Positions 9,299 to 19,100 of a DNA stretch of 64,000 bases are shown piece by piece. The stretch lies in contig NZ_QJRJ01000073.1 in the NCBI RefSeq assembly GCF_003254625.1, positions 1-64,000 on the forward strand, in the 5' to 3' direction. The notes under the pieces were generated by a model that searched no databases, was not told the DNA's origin, and worked only from the letters and a program-made list of their open reading frames with translations. This stretch comes from Flavobacterium ginsenosidimutans (lineage in GTDB: Bacteria > Bacteroidota > Bacteroidia > Flavobacteriales > Flavobacteriaceae). Position 1 is the first letter of the stretch. The number at the start of each line of letters is the position of its first letter. A program made the position numbers and the translations under genes.

Positions 9299-9631
9299 TT
9301 AAAACCCTAGGTCTCTTTCGATTTCTTCCATTTCGATAATATCATGCGCTTCCAAAAGTGAAGGAACCACTGCTAATTTATCTGAAATAGCATTAAAATC
9401 AAGATCAGTTGCAACAATTACAAAAGATTTTTTTGCTTTTTTCTGAAGCTTAGAAAGCGGTAAAAAAGCTTTCAAATCTTTTTCTGTAATTGCAGAATCT
9501 GCAGACAAATCGATTATAATATTTTGTTTTTCAAAGGTTTTAAACTGTTGCGTCACTTTTTCCAAGAAAGCATTTACATCTCCTTGAGTATCTTTAATAG
9601 TAACGGTATGTCCTTTTTGATCTACTTTCAT
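9299..9631 (-). CDS. STAS-like small protein, upstream partner of rnz
   Basis: This 110-residue protein has no signal or membrane segment. Its pattern (TVTIKDTQGDVNAFLEKV ... NIIIDLSAD ... ITEKDLKAFLPLSKLQKKAKKSFVIV ... VVPSLLEAHDIIEMEEIERDLGF) fits an alternating beta-alpha fold, with a central IIIDLS strand like a STAS or anti-anti-sigma domain. The phosphorylatable Ser at the usual helix start is not evident. Databases may label it ribonuclease Z by neighbourhood, but it has no nuclease motif. Function unknown; a regulatory or binding role linked to rnz is only inference. Confidence 0.75.
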   Translation of the reverse strand: MKVDQKGHTVTIKDTQGDVNAFLEKVTQQFKTFEKQNIIIDLSADSAITEKDLKAFLPLSKLQKKAKKSFVIVATDLDFNAISDKLAVVPSLLEAHDIIEMEEIERDLGF

Positions 9632-9733
9632 TTTTTAATTTGTGGGGCTTATATAAAAATTGATTTTCTGAGAGCTAAGGTACGAAGTTTTTTTATAGTT
9701 TTCAGTCACAGTCACAGTTTTCAGATCTTAAAC

Positions 9734-9819
9734 GAGTGTCACACTGAGCGAAGTCGAAGTGCTTTTTAAGCCGAAATATGATTAACAAACGCGGGTTTCG
9801 ACTTCGCTCAGCCTGATAA
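9734..9819. repeat. Inverted intergenic repeat with CTTCGACTTCGCTCAG core
   Basis: Two arms, CACTGAGCGAAGTCGAAGTG and TTTCGACTTCGCTCAGCCTG, face each other around a loop of about 30 bases. It occupies the 252-base gap between pyrB and the STAS-like gene, which otherwise holds nothing recognisable. Confidence 0.7.
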
Positions 9820-9883
9820 ATGCCAAAGTTGTCTAATACTAAATACCGAGACTGAAAACTACGACTGCGACTGAATACTAAAT

Positions 9884-10810
9884 CTACTGAATCTTAGAAG
9901 CCAAAAGATAAATAACCGCCATTCTAATCGCCACACCATTCTCCACCTGATTTAAAATCACAGACTGATCAGAATCGGCAACTTCAGAAGTAATCTCTAC
10001 TCCCCTGTTTATTGGCCCTGGGTGCATGATTACGATTTCTTTTCCTAGCGAATCCAAAAGCGTTTTGTCTACTCCGTATTGCTGAGCGTACTCACGTGTT
10101 GATGGGAAGAAATTCACATCCATACGTTCGTTTTGTACACGAAGCATATTCGCAACGTCGCACCATTCTAACGCTTTGCGTAAATTCGGTTCGACTGTAA
10201 CACCAAGCGATTCAATATATCTCGGAATCAATGTTTTTGGTCCGCAAACTTTTACTTCTGCGCCTTGCATTTGCAAAGCATATATGTTTGAAAGCGCTAC
10301 ACGCGAATGCAGAATATCACCTACAATAACTACTTTTTTTCCAGCTACATCGCCCAATTTTTCTCTGATTGAATAACTATCCAATAAAGCCTGAGTTGGA
10401 TGTTCGTGCGCTCCATCTCCAGCGTTTACGATACTGGCTTTGACATTTTTAGATAAAAAATAAGCCGCTCCGGGATTGGAGTGGCGCATTACAACCATAT
10501 CAACTTTCATCGAAAGGATATTATTTACAGTATCAATCAGAGTTTCTCCTTTTTTAACCGATGACTGAGCTGCAGAAAAACTGATTACATCAGCAGATAA
10601 ACGTTTCTGCGCTAATTCGAAAGAGAGTTTGGTTCTGGTACTGTTTTCGAAGAAAATATTGGCAATGGTAATATCTCGTAATGAAGGAACTTTTTTAATC
10701 GGTCTATTAATGACTTCTTTAAAATGATCTGCCGTTTCAAAAATCAGGTTAATATCATTCTCGTTGATATATTTAATTCCTAATAAATGATTTACGCTTA
10801 ATTCTTTCAT
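9884..10810 (-). CDS. pyrB: Aspartate carbamoyltransferase catalytic subunit
   Basis: This 308-residue protein carries the carbamoyl-phosphate motif STRTKLSFE (in FENSTRTKLSFELAQ), the MRHSNPGAAYFL and HEHPTQALLDSYSI motifs and the late HPGPINRGVEI loop, all diagnostic for PyrB. It joins carbamoyl phosphate and aspartate in the second step of pyrimidine synthesis. It follows pyrR on the same strand after 106 bases of TTAATCG-type repeat, so the two are probably one operon. No regulatory subunit pyrI is nearby. Confidence 0.96.
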   Translation of the reverse strand: MKELSVNHLLGIKYINENDINLIFETADHFKEVINRPIKKVPSLRDITIANIFFENSTRTKLSFELAQKRLSADVISFSAAQSSVKKGETLIDTVNNILSMKVDMVVMRHSNPGAAYFLSKNVKASIVNAGDGAHEHPTQALLDSYSIREKLGDVAGKKVVIVGDILHSRVALSNIYALQMQGAEVKVCGPKTLIPRYIESLGVTVEPNLRKALEWCDVANMLRVQNERMDVNFFPSTREYAQQYGVDKTLLDSLGKEIVIMHPGPINRGVEITSEVADSDQSVILNQVENGVAIRMAVIYLLASKIQ

Positions 10811-10815
10811 TGTGT

Positions 10816-10916
10816 GTGTTTATATGTTTAATCGTTGAATTGTTTAATCGTTTTTTTTCAAATCGCTTAATCGGTGTAATTACCGATTAAACAATTAACC
10901 GGTTAACCGATTAAAC
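10816..10916 (-). repeat. Self-complementary TTAATCG array between pyrR and pyrB
   Basis: After the pyrR stop the coding strand reads GTTTAATCGGTTAACCGGTT and similar; before the pyrB ATG it reads CGATTAAACAATTCAACG, the complement. A second array of the same design lies at 53118-53248. The intergenic RNA could fold into a long hairpin. Confidence 0.7.
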
Positions 10917-11456
10917 TTAATTCGTCACTAGGTGAACAACATCTTCACCATCATTTTCTTTCCAGCTTACAATTACTTTTTCACCATTAATAGCATCTAC
11001 CTGACGGCCTCTATAATCGGGCTGAATTGGTAAATGACGGCTGAAACGTCTGTCTATTAAAACCAATAATTCAATTTCTGAAGGTCTTCCAAAAGATTGA
11101 ATGGCAGTTAACGCCGAACGAATGCTTCTTCCGGTAAACAAAACGTCATCAATAAAAATGACTTTTTTGTCTTCGACTATAAAATTGATTTGGGTTTTAT
11201 TGGCTTCAAGCGGTTTATCAGTACGACGGAAATCATCTCTAAAAAAAGTGATATCCAGATATCCTAAAGAAATTTCAGGAACCTTGTATTCGTTTTCTAA
11301 TATTTGTTTTAAACGTTCAGCTAAAAAAACGCCTCTTGGCTGAATTCCCACTAAAATTGTTTCAGAGAAATCAAGATGTTTTTCGATTAACTGACAAGCC
11401 AAACGATGGAGTATGATAGTAACTTCTTTCGAATTAAGTAATACTTTTTGACTCAT
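10917..11456 (-). CDS. pyrR: PyrR bifunctional pyrimidine regulator / uracil phosphoribosyltransferase
   Basis: This 179-residue protein begins at MSQKVLLNSKEV. A longer frame from TTG 11483 is rejected because that TTG is part of a perfect -7 promoter box. It has the PRTase PRPP loop VIFIDDVLFTGRS, the IQPRGVFLAERL motif and the PyrR-like RRFSRHLPIQPDYRG segment. In Bacilli PyrR binds pyr mRNA and attenuates transcription; in Bacteroidota the RNA-binding role is less established. It lies directly upstream of pyrB, as expected for a pyr regulator. Confidence 0.93.
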   Translation of the reverse strand: MSQKVLLNSKEVTIILHRLACQLIEKHLDFSETILVGIQPRGVFLAERLKQILENEYKVPEISLGYLDITFFRDDFRRTDKPLEANKTQINFIVEDKKVIFIDDVLFTGRSIRSALTAIQSFGRPSEIELLVLIDRRFSRHLPIQPDYRGRQVDAINGEKVIVSWKENDGEDVVHLVTN

Positions 11457-11480
11457 AAGTGATTGTAATGTTTGGTTGCG

Positions 11481-11488
11481 CAAATATA
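11481..11488 (-). promoter_or_regulatory. -7 box TATATTTG of pyrR
   Basis: An exact TAnnTTTG match ends 24 bases before the ATG of pyrR. The -33 TTG is not clear. It decides the pyrR start, because a longer frame would begin inside this box. Confidence 0.65.
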
Positions 11489-11598
11489 CGGAATCTGATT
11501 TTATTTGTTGGGGTATTGGGGCTGGAAATGTTTTTAAATTAAAATTTTCAACTTAAAAAAAGAAAACAGCTAAAGTATTTAATGTAAGAATTAAATTA

Positions 11599-11606
11599 TA
11601 AATTTG
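11599..11606 (+). promoter_or_regulatory. -7 box TAAATTTG of the unknown membrane protein gene
   Basis: An exact TAnnTTTG match whose final G is the first base of an apparent GTG start at 11606. This argues that translation begins further down, at TTG 11645. Confidence 0.5.
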
Positions 11607-11644
11607 TGTTTTGCTTTTTTTTACAAATAATCAAAATCAAAACA

Positions 11645-12568
11645 TTGCAAATATACATTTCAAAACTAAAGCACATTCTTCCAATCTTCTTATTGATTTC
11701 ATTATCGACTATAATTGGTCTTTTATTAATACGTTGGGTATTTACAATTGAATTTGAAATTTTTGATTTTAAAGAAAAAATCTGGAATTTTTGGTTACCT
11801 GTTTTGTTACCGTGGATTCCAATTTTAATATGGCTTCGTCCCAGATTTAAAATTCTTATTTTAAAAAATGACCATCTCAAATTCTTTTTTCAATTTTTAT
11901 CAGCTATCACAATTACCGCATGCCTCATAAATTCACAAGAATATTTAACCACAGCAACAGGTAAGCTCCAAAAACTATCAAAAATAACAGATATTGAAAA
12001 AACAGAAAAAAGTCGTTATTATAAATTGACTAATTTTTCTGTTGCAACTAATTATGGAGGTACTCATACAGCATTCAGTCGAAGTGGAAGAAATAATGAT
12101 TTAAACTTTGACATTTATTTTGTAGTTCCAATTTTTGACAGAAAATCAACAAATATTAATGACATCCCAAAATATTGGTATGGTGTAAGCTTTCATGAAC
12201 ACACAAGAAGTAGAAGAAGTGATTACAGAAATAAAAACTTATACCAGGAGTTTTATAATTACTGTCTCAATAATATGAAAGAATATGACTTCTATTCTTT
12301 AGATCATTTCGAAAGAACACCAACATCTGACGAAAAACAAAATTTCATAAAAGCAATTGAAGCAAGAACTCAAAAAAAATCAGAAAGCTATATTATATTA
12401 GAACCAATAACGCAGAAATACGAAAAACGAAATGGGAATAAATTTCAATGGATTTTTGGTTCTTTTGGTATAGGTTTTTCTATTCTTTTATTTGCATTAA
12501 TCTGGCCTAAATATAATGAAGGAGAAATGAGAAAATTTACCACTAGTAAAAAACTTAAAGTAAAATAA
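11645..12568 (+). CDS. Unknown membrane protein, four predicted TM segments
   Basis: I do not recognise this protein. The start is uncertain: the frame opens at GTG 11606, but that overlaps a -7 box, and TTG 11645 (307 residues) is preferred; no in-frame ATG exists nearby. There are hydrophobic segments at roughly residues 10-30, 47-63 and 80-95 counted from 11645, then a soluble, Lys/Arg/Tyr-rich domain of about 170 residues with the motifs YYKLTNFSV, DIYFVVPIFD and YWYGVSFHEHTRSRRSDYRN, then a final TM segment (FGSFGIGFSILLFALIW) and a short basic tail. Base composition is more AT-rich than neighbouring metabolic genes, which would fit an accessory gene. No neighbour gives a clue to its role. 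Confidence 0.7.
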   Translation: MQIYISKLKHILPIFLLISLSTIIGLLLIRWVFTIEFEIFDFKEKIWNFWLPVLLPWIPILIWLRPRFKILILKNDHLKFFFQFLSAITITACLINSQEYLTTATGKLQKLSKITDIEKTEKSRYYKLTNFSVATNYGGTHTAFSRSGRNNDLNFDIYFVVPIFDRKSTNINDIPKYWYGVSFHEHTRSRRSDYRNKNLYQEFYNYCLNNMKEYDFYSLDHFERTPTSDEKQNFIKAIEARTQKKSESYIILEPITQKYEKRNGNKFQWIFGSFGIGFSILLFALIWPKYNEGEMRKFTTSKKLKVK

Positions 12569-12617
12569 TTTAATACATTGATTGTATTCTTTGAAATTAA
12601 ACTTATAAAACAATAAA

Positions 12618-12758
12618 ATGTCAACTCAAAAATTAATCAAAATCAAAAAACTAAATAGGGAATTAGAGAAAGGTGAAAAGTCTGGATTTCTAAAAAAATT
12701 TGATCGCAGTACCTTCCTTAAGGATTTAAACGAAAAGTATATAAAATCCAAATCCTAA
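12618..12758 (+). CDS. Orphan ParD-like antitoxin C-terminal fragment, 46 residues
   Basis: A short frame from ATG encodes MSTQKLIKIKKLNRELEK, then GEKSGFLKKFDRSTFLKDLN and a basic tail. The GEKSGF...FDR..FL..L pattern is typical of the C-terminal half of ParD-like antitoxins, the part that wraps the toxin. The usual N-terminal ribbon-helix-helix DNA-binding half is absent and no ParE/RelE toxin follows. It may be a remnant of a toxin-antitoxin pair or a free-standing antitoxin. The A-rich start context suits translation in this genus. Confidence 0.5.
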   Translation: MSTQKLIKIKKLNRELEKGEKSGFLKKFDRSTFLKDLNEKYIKSKS

Positions 12759-12836
12759 AACATTTCCAAAAAATTCTATAACACATTTTGCCTATTCGTG
12801 AAGTAATTTTAAGTATCAATTTAAAATATCAGAATC

Positions 12837-13010
12837 ATGCAAAATAAAATACTAAGATTGTTAATGGTATTCGTAATACTGTTTTCATTTACAAGCTGTG
12901 AAGTTATAGGAGACATTTTTAAAGCCGGAATGGGATTCGGGATTTTTATCGTAATCTTTATTATTGCGATTATTATCTGGATTTTCGCTAAAATGTTCGG
13001 CAGTAAATAA
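12837..13010 (+). CDS. Small lipoprotein with one transmembrane helix, 57 residues
   Basis: The frame starts MQNKILRLLMVFVILFS and reaches a lipobox FTSC at residue 21. After cleavage only CEVIGDIFKAGMGFG and a strongly hydrophobic helix (about residues 35-52) ending AKMFGSK remain. Close relatives are, to my knowledge, common in Flavobacteria as short unnamed proteins. Function unknown. It ends 17 bases before a strong terminator. Confidence 0.65.
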   Translation: MQNKILRLLMVFVILFSFTSCEVIGDIFKAGMGFGIFIVIFIIAIIIWIFAKMFGSK

Positions 13011-13026
13011 TTGATAAATAACAAAT

Positions 13027-13073
13027 TAAAAAATCCCAAATTCCAAATTAAAATTGGAGTTTGGGATTTTTTT
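13027..13073. terminator. Strong bidirectional terminator
   Basis: A stem of more than 15 bp (arms AATCCCAAATTCCAA and TTGGAGTTTGGGATT, one G-U pair) is flanked by A-rich and T-rich runs. It can end the plus-strand small genes and the minus-strand ABC-F gene. A close relative is the terminator at 34031-34074. Confidence 0.8.
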
Positions 13074-13083
13074 ATAGATGTAG

Positions 13084-13116
13084 AACTTTGTCAAAGTTTG
13101 AAACTTTGACAAAGTT
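13084..13116. repeat. Perfect 33-base palindrome (16-1-16)
   Basis: The arms AACTTTGTCAAAGTTT/AAACTTTGACAAAGTT surround a single base G. A copy with only the central base changed lies at 51581-51613. Confidence 0.85.
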
Positions 13117-13157
13117 GTAAGTTCAAAAATTGGAATTTTCAAATTGGAATTTAAAAA

Positions 13158-14856
<1,699 letters not shown>

Positions 14857-14934
14857 TATGCTGGTGATGAGAGGTTCTCCCAGAGTCGCTAAGGCGCAGA
14901 GTTTTGTTTAAATCCTATTAATTTAAAGTTACAG

Positions 14935-15042
14935 TTTGTCATTTCGACTGAAAGGAGAAATCACACAAGAAACTCCGCAAAGCATGTCTTCAATCATTGT
15001 CGATTAACTAGTGTGATTTCTCCTTTCAGTCGAAATGACAAA
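14935..15042. repeat. 32-bp perfect inverted repeat, MITE-like
   Basis: Arms 14935-14966 and 15011-15042 are perfect complements and contain CATTTCGACTGAAAGGAG; the loop is 44 bases. The 297-base gap between the ABC-F and TlpA-like genes is essentially this element plus the CTAAG array and the ABC-F promoter. Confidence 0.85.
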
Positions 15043-15074
15043 AAATAGGGTTGCTTTGCGAGATTAATTACAAC

Positions 15075-15848
15075 TTACAATTTACTTTGTTTAGCCAAAG
15101 CCACTTCAAGACTCTCAAAATTAGGAAGCACTTTAGCAATCATTCCTTCTTTGTTGATTATAAAATGTGTTGGGAATGAATTCAATTGCAACGATTCATT
15201 CATATATTCCTTCATATCTGGAATTACAGAATATGAAAGTGGTTTTCTTGCCAGAAATGTTTTTAATTGTTCTGCTGAATCTTCGGCTAAACTCATAAAA
15301 ACGATATCGTTTCTATCTTTATATGCTGAAACCAATTTATTTACCTGTGGAAATTCTTTAATACATGGTGTGCAGTGAATGTACCAGCATTTTATCACAA
15401 TTATTTTTCCTTTCATGGATTCGTTGGTTACCAGATTTCCGTCTAAATCTTTGAATGAAAATTGCGGAAAAGCTGTTCCTTCCATTTTGTAGTTTTTATA
15501 AGCATCAAAACCAATTTGATTGATAGTGGCTTTTATACTTGTATCTGTTTTTGGCAGGATTTTGAAGAGTTTGTAAACGTAAATATCAGCTTCAGATTTT
15601 AATCGGATTGGTATGAAATTTCCGTTTGCTAATTGATCTAGAAAAGCTTCTTTTGAAATTTCTTTTGATGCAACATCCAACGCTTTAAAATCTCTTGAAA
15701 GCATAATTTTTTTATTCTGATAAACAGACCATTGTTCGTAAGTTTTCTGTATTTGAATAGGATCGACTTCTGGATTTCCGAATTTGTTTTGACTAAAAGA
15801 AGTATTAAAAATTAAAAATGAGATTATAATAGTAAATGCTATTTTCAT
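15075..15848 (-). CDS. TlpA/ResA-like periplasmic thioredoxin
   Basis: This 257-residue protein has a signal peptide (cleavage before QNKFGNPE), an N-terminal region of about 110 residues without clear homology, then a TlpA-type redoxin fold: FKDLDGNLVTNESMKGKIIV, the active-site motif CTPC (in CWYIHCTPCIKEF), DIVFMSLAEDS and the cis-Pro region LNSFPTHFIINKEG. It probably reduces or oxidises disulfides in the periplasm. An extra Cys precedes the active site (KCWYIHC). It stands alone with its own -7 box. Confidence 0.88.
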   Translation of the reverse strand: MKIAFTIIISFLIFNTSFSQNKFGNPEVDPIQIQKTYEQWSVYQNKKIMLSRDFKALDVASKEISKEAFLDQLANGNFIPIRLKSEADIYVYKLFKILPKTDTSIKATINQIGFDAYKNYKMEGTAFPQFSFKDLDGNLVTNESMKGKIIVIKCWYIHCTPCIKEFPQVNKLVSAYKDRNDIVFMSLAEDSAEQLKTFLARKPLSYSVIPDMKEYMNESLQLNSFPTHFIINKEGMIAKVLPNFESLEVALAKQSKL

Positions 15849-15875
15849 GAAGTTTTATGCGATAGTAATAAAAGT

Positions 15876-15883
15876 CAAAAGTA
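15876..15883 (-). promoter_or_regulatory. -7 box TACTTTTG of the TlpA-like gene
   Basis: An exact TAnnTTTG match 27 bases before the start codon. No -33 TTG at the expected distance. Confidence 0.5.
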
Positions 15884-15907
15884 CTGATTTTTTTTCACCC
15901 GCTGATT

Positions 15908-15982
15908 TGTCATTGCGAAGAACGAAGCAATCTCACTTACTAGATCAATTTTAGTGCGGTTGCTTCGTTCCTCGCAATGACA
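15908..15982. repeat. 23-bp inverted repeat with CATTGCGAAGAACGAAGCAA
   Basis: Arms 15908-15930 and 15960-15982 differ by one base. Sequences with this core are dispersed in many bacterial genomes. The 336-base gap holding it also contains the TlpA-like promoter and the chiA terminator, and nothing else I recognise. Confidence 0.75.
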
Positions 15983-16010
15983 TACTTTGTGCTCTTTTAA
16001 AACATAAAAA

Positions 16011-16034
16011 AACCTGGCAGTAAAAACTACCAGG
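16011..16034 (-). terminator. Terminator of the chitin operon
   Basis: CCTGGCAGT/ACTACCAGG hairpin followed on the minus strand by TTTTTT, about 150 bases after the chitinase stop codon. Confidence 0.75.
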
Positions 16035-16184
16035 TTCATAATGCGCTACCTGAGGCAAAAACCAAATAACAAATTACCTCAGTTCACAGCATTTATTCGA
16101 AATAAAAATAGATTAAAACATAAATAACCAAACTCAATTTTAACCATCCCAATTTTCTATTTCTAAATTTTCAATCCTTTTATT

Positions 16185-19100
16185 TTAGTTCAAAAAGTTC
16201 ATTACTTTCAATGACTTTTTGTGGCCTGATTTATCTGTTACTATCACAACAAAAATCTGTTTACTAGCAAAACTTGGGCTATTAAGCAGCACTTCTTTAT
16301 TGTTTTGAATATTTCTATGACTTGTAACATTTTGTCCTATCGTATTGAATACGTCAACCTGAGCAATTTCTTCTGTTTCGTTAGATACAGATAAAGTATT
16401 ATTTCTAAAATAAGCCACAGTCGTATTGCTTTCAGTCGTTAAATCATCTACAACCAATGTTTTTGCGGTACCTTGCGATGCAAAATAAGCCGCGTACGCT
16501 TTAGATAATTCAGATGAATTACCACAAGAAGATGCATCCCAGTTTACAGACCAAGTCATTAAACCTCTTAAAGAAGGATATGGTCCGCCTGGCTGCATAG
16601 TGTATGTTCTTCCAGAAAAAGTAGTTCCGTTTCTTAAGTAATCCATAGCACTAATTCCTTCTGCTGGCGTTAAATAACCGCTACCCGCTGCACTCGGACA
16701 AGCTGGCAATGCAATAAGAACTTTTGAAGCTGGCAAGCCATCAAAATGCATTCCCGTTGAAGCAATGTTATAACCTTTTATGATCATATCGGTTAAGGCT
16801 GTAACCATGTTGGCTTTCTTAGCCGTACCATAATATTGACCATCTAATCCGTTTTCTCCTCCTGTATTATACAATTGTACCGCTAACAAATCCAATTCAT
16901 TACGTAAGTTTTGAATGATTGGCAAGAATGAACCAAAAGTATCTGTATAAGTTGTATATCCACCTTGTACGTATTGTGTTTCTGGAGCTGCAGTTAATAA
17001 AAATCCAGGACCATAGTACGCTTTTAATTCTTTGAAAGCATCTACTACGTTTTTCAATCTTGGATAAGCAGAAATACCCGCATAAGAAATATCTCTTAAA
17101 CCTCCTGCGTTAAAGTTCATCGATCCGCCTTCAAAATCGATATCAACACCATCAAATTGATACTCATCAATAATGGCTTTTAGACCATTAACAAAAATAT
17201 TTTTCTGAGTAACATTGTCTAGAACAACATGACCATTTTGACCTCCAATAGAAACAATAACTGGAACACCGCTATCTCTTAAAGTTTTTATATCATTTTT
17301 CAATAATTGCTTATCGAAAACGCCATTGGTCAAATATCTAGCATCATTTGTAGTTAGTATTGGCGTATAACCATCACGATTAACGGTTTCTACGAAAGAA
17401 TAATCAACTACGTTAAATTTACTTCCCTTTATTTGAGAGAAATATAAAAATGGAGCAGACGTATTTTCCCAAGAATGCGCATATCCTAAAATAATTTTAG
17501 ATGGTAGCGGAATGAATCTATTACCAATTATTGTAGCAATTTTAATTGTATTGTTTAATGTAGTTACCGCAGCTTTATTATCTGTTGCTTTAATTACAAT
17601 TGGATAATCCTGATAAGCAGTTGGCGTAAAATTATACATATAAGTATTATTTGTCCCTGCTGTCATATTAAATGTGCCTCCATTTATTGTAATAGTAACA
17701 CCAGAAACCGATCCGTCACTATCAACAGCTGTAACTGAAATTGGCACAGCCTGGAAAGAACTTTGGTATACAGTAGTATTCGATGGTGAATTCCAAGTGA
17801 TTACAGGTAATGTATTTGGACAATTTGCACCTGAACAAGTTAATGTAAAACTATATGTTTTTGAATCTGTTGTTCCGTTTGATGCAGTAGCTGTAACAGT
17901 TAATGTATGAGAAACTCCAAACTGATTTGCTGCTGGTGTCCAAACTGCTGTATAAGTTCCTGAAGAATTGGTAGCAGTCAAGTTTTGTCCATCTAAACTA
18001 AATACAACAGATGAGATTGTAGTGGCATCAGAAGCACTTAATCCAACACTTGCAACAAAATTAATTGCTGATCCTAAATTTATAGCAATCGCCGAAGCTG
18101 TTGGCGCTGTAATGGTAACCACTGGCTTAGTCGCAACGACCGCTTGTCTATTAAAATCATAAACCGTTGGAGTTGCTGGAACTGCGAAGTTGGCTAAGTT
18201 ATTTGGATAATAAGTCACTTCCCCATTTTCCCATGAATTTAATTTTAAACTTAAAATTTGTGTATAACCTGCTACAACTGAATTATCGAAAGTGTAATTT
18301 CCTGATGCATCTGTTGTCGCTAAAACACTTTTCCAGTTATGTGTACTATCTGTCCAAGGTAGAACGATTTCTACTTTTGCACCAGATACTGGAGTTGTTC
18401 CGTTTTTAACTGTTCCGCTAATTAAGTTTGTCGCTGCCGCTAAAGCTACTTTAGCTGTTGAACTTGTATTAAAATTATAAACAGTTGGAGTTGCTGGAAT
18501 TGCGAAGTTTGCTAAATTATTTGGATAATAAGCCACTTCTCCATTTTGCCATGAGTTTAGTTTTAAACTTAAAGCTTGTGTATAACCGTCTATAACTGAA
18601 TTATCAAAACTGTATTTTCCTTGTGCATCTGTTGTTGCCAAAACACTTTTCCAGTTGTGATTATTATCTGTCCAAGGTAAAACTAGTTCCACTTTTGCAC
18701 CTGCTACTGGAGTTGTTCCATTCTTTACAGTTCCACTAATTTTACTCGTAGTTGTTGCAACATCCTGAGTAAAATTCAACGTTTTATTAGCATTCAAATT
18801 AGAATAAACTGTTGAAGCTGGAGTAAAAGTTTGTCCTGTTAAAGCTGCAGTAACAGTATAATTTCCGCCAGAAGCTAAAGTTAGCGAATAAGCTCCGCTA
18901 GAATTAGTTGTTGCAGAAACATTTCCTGCTGTAGAAGCTGCTGTAATTGTTACACCAGAAACTGGAGTTGTTCCGTTTAGCACTGTTCCGCTTACAGTGT
19001 AAGTTACCACTGCCGCGCCTTGCGTGAAATTTAATGTTTTATTGGCATCAATTGCGTTGTAAACAGTTGAAGCTGGTGTATAAGAAAATCCAGTTTTTGC

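Noticed and set aside
8074..9883. CRISPR array or tRNA cluster suggested by repeated intergenic sequence
   Set aside because: Repeats are few, irregular and inverted, with no uniform spacers, no cas genes, and no cloverleaf with TTCRA loop.
11606..12568. Rhomboid protease or transporter
   Set aside because: No GxSx motif or catalytic His in a helix, and too few membrane segments for a transporter.
12618..13010. Complete toxin-antitoxin operon
   Set aside because: The second small gene is a lipoprotein with a membrane helix, not a ParE/RelE toxin, and lies 78 bases away.
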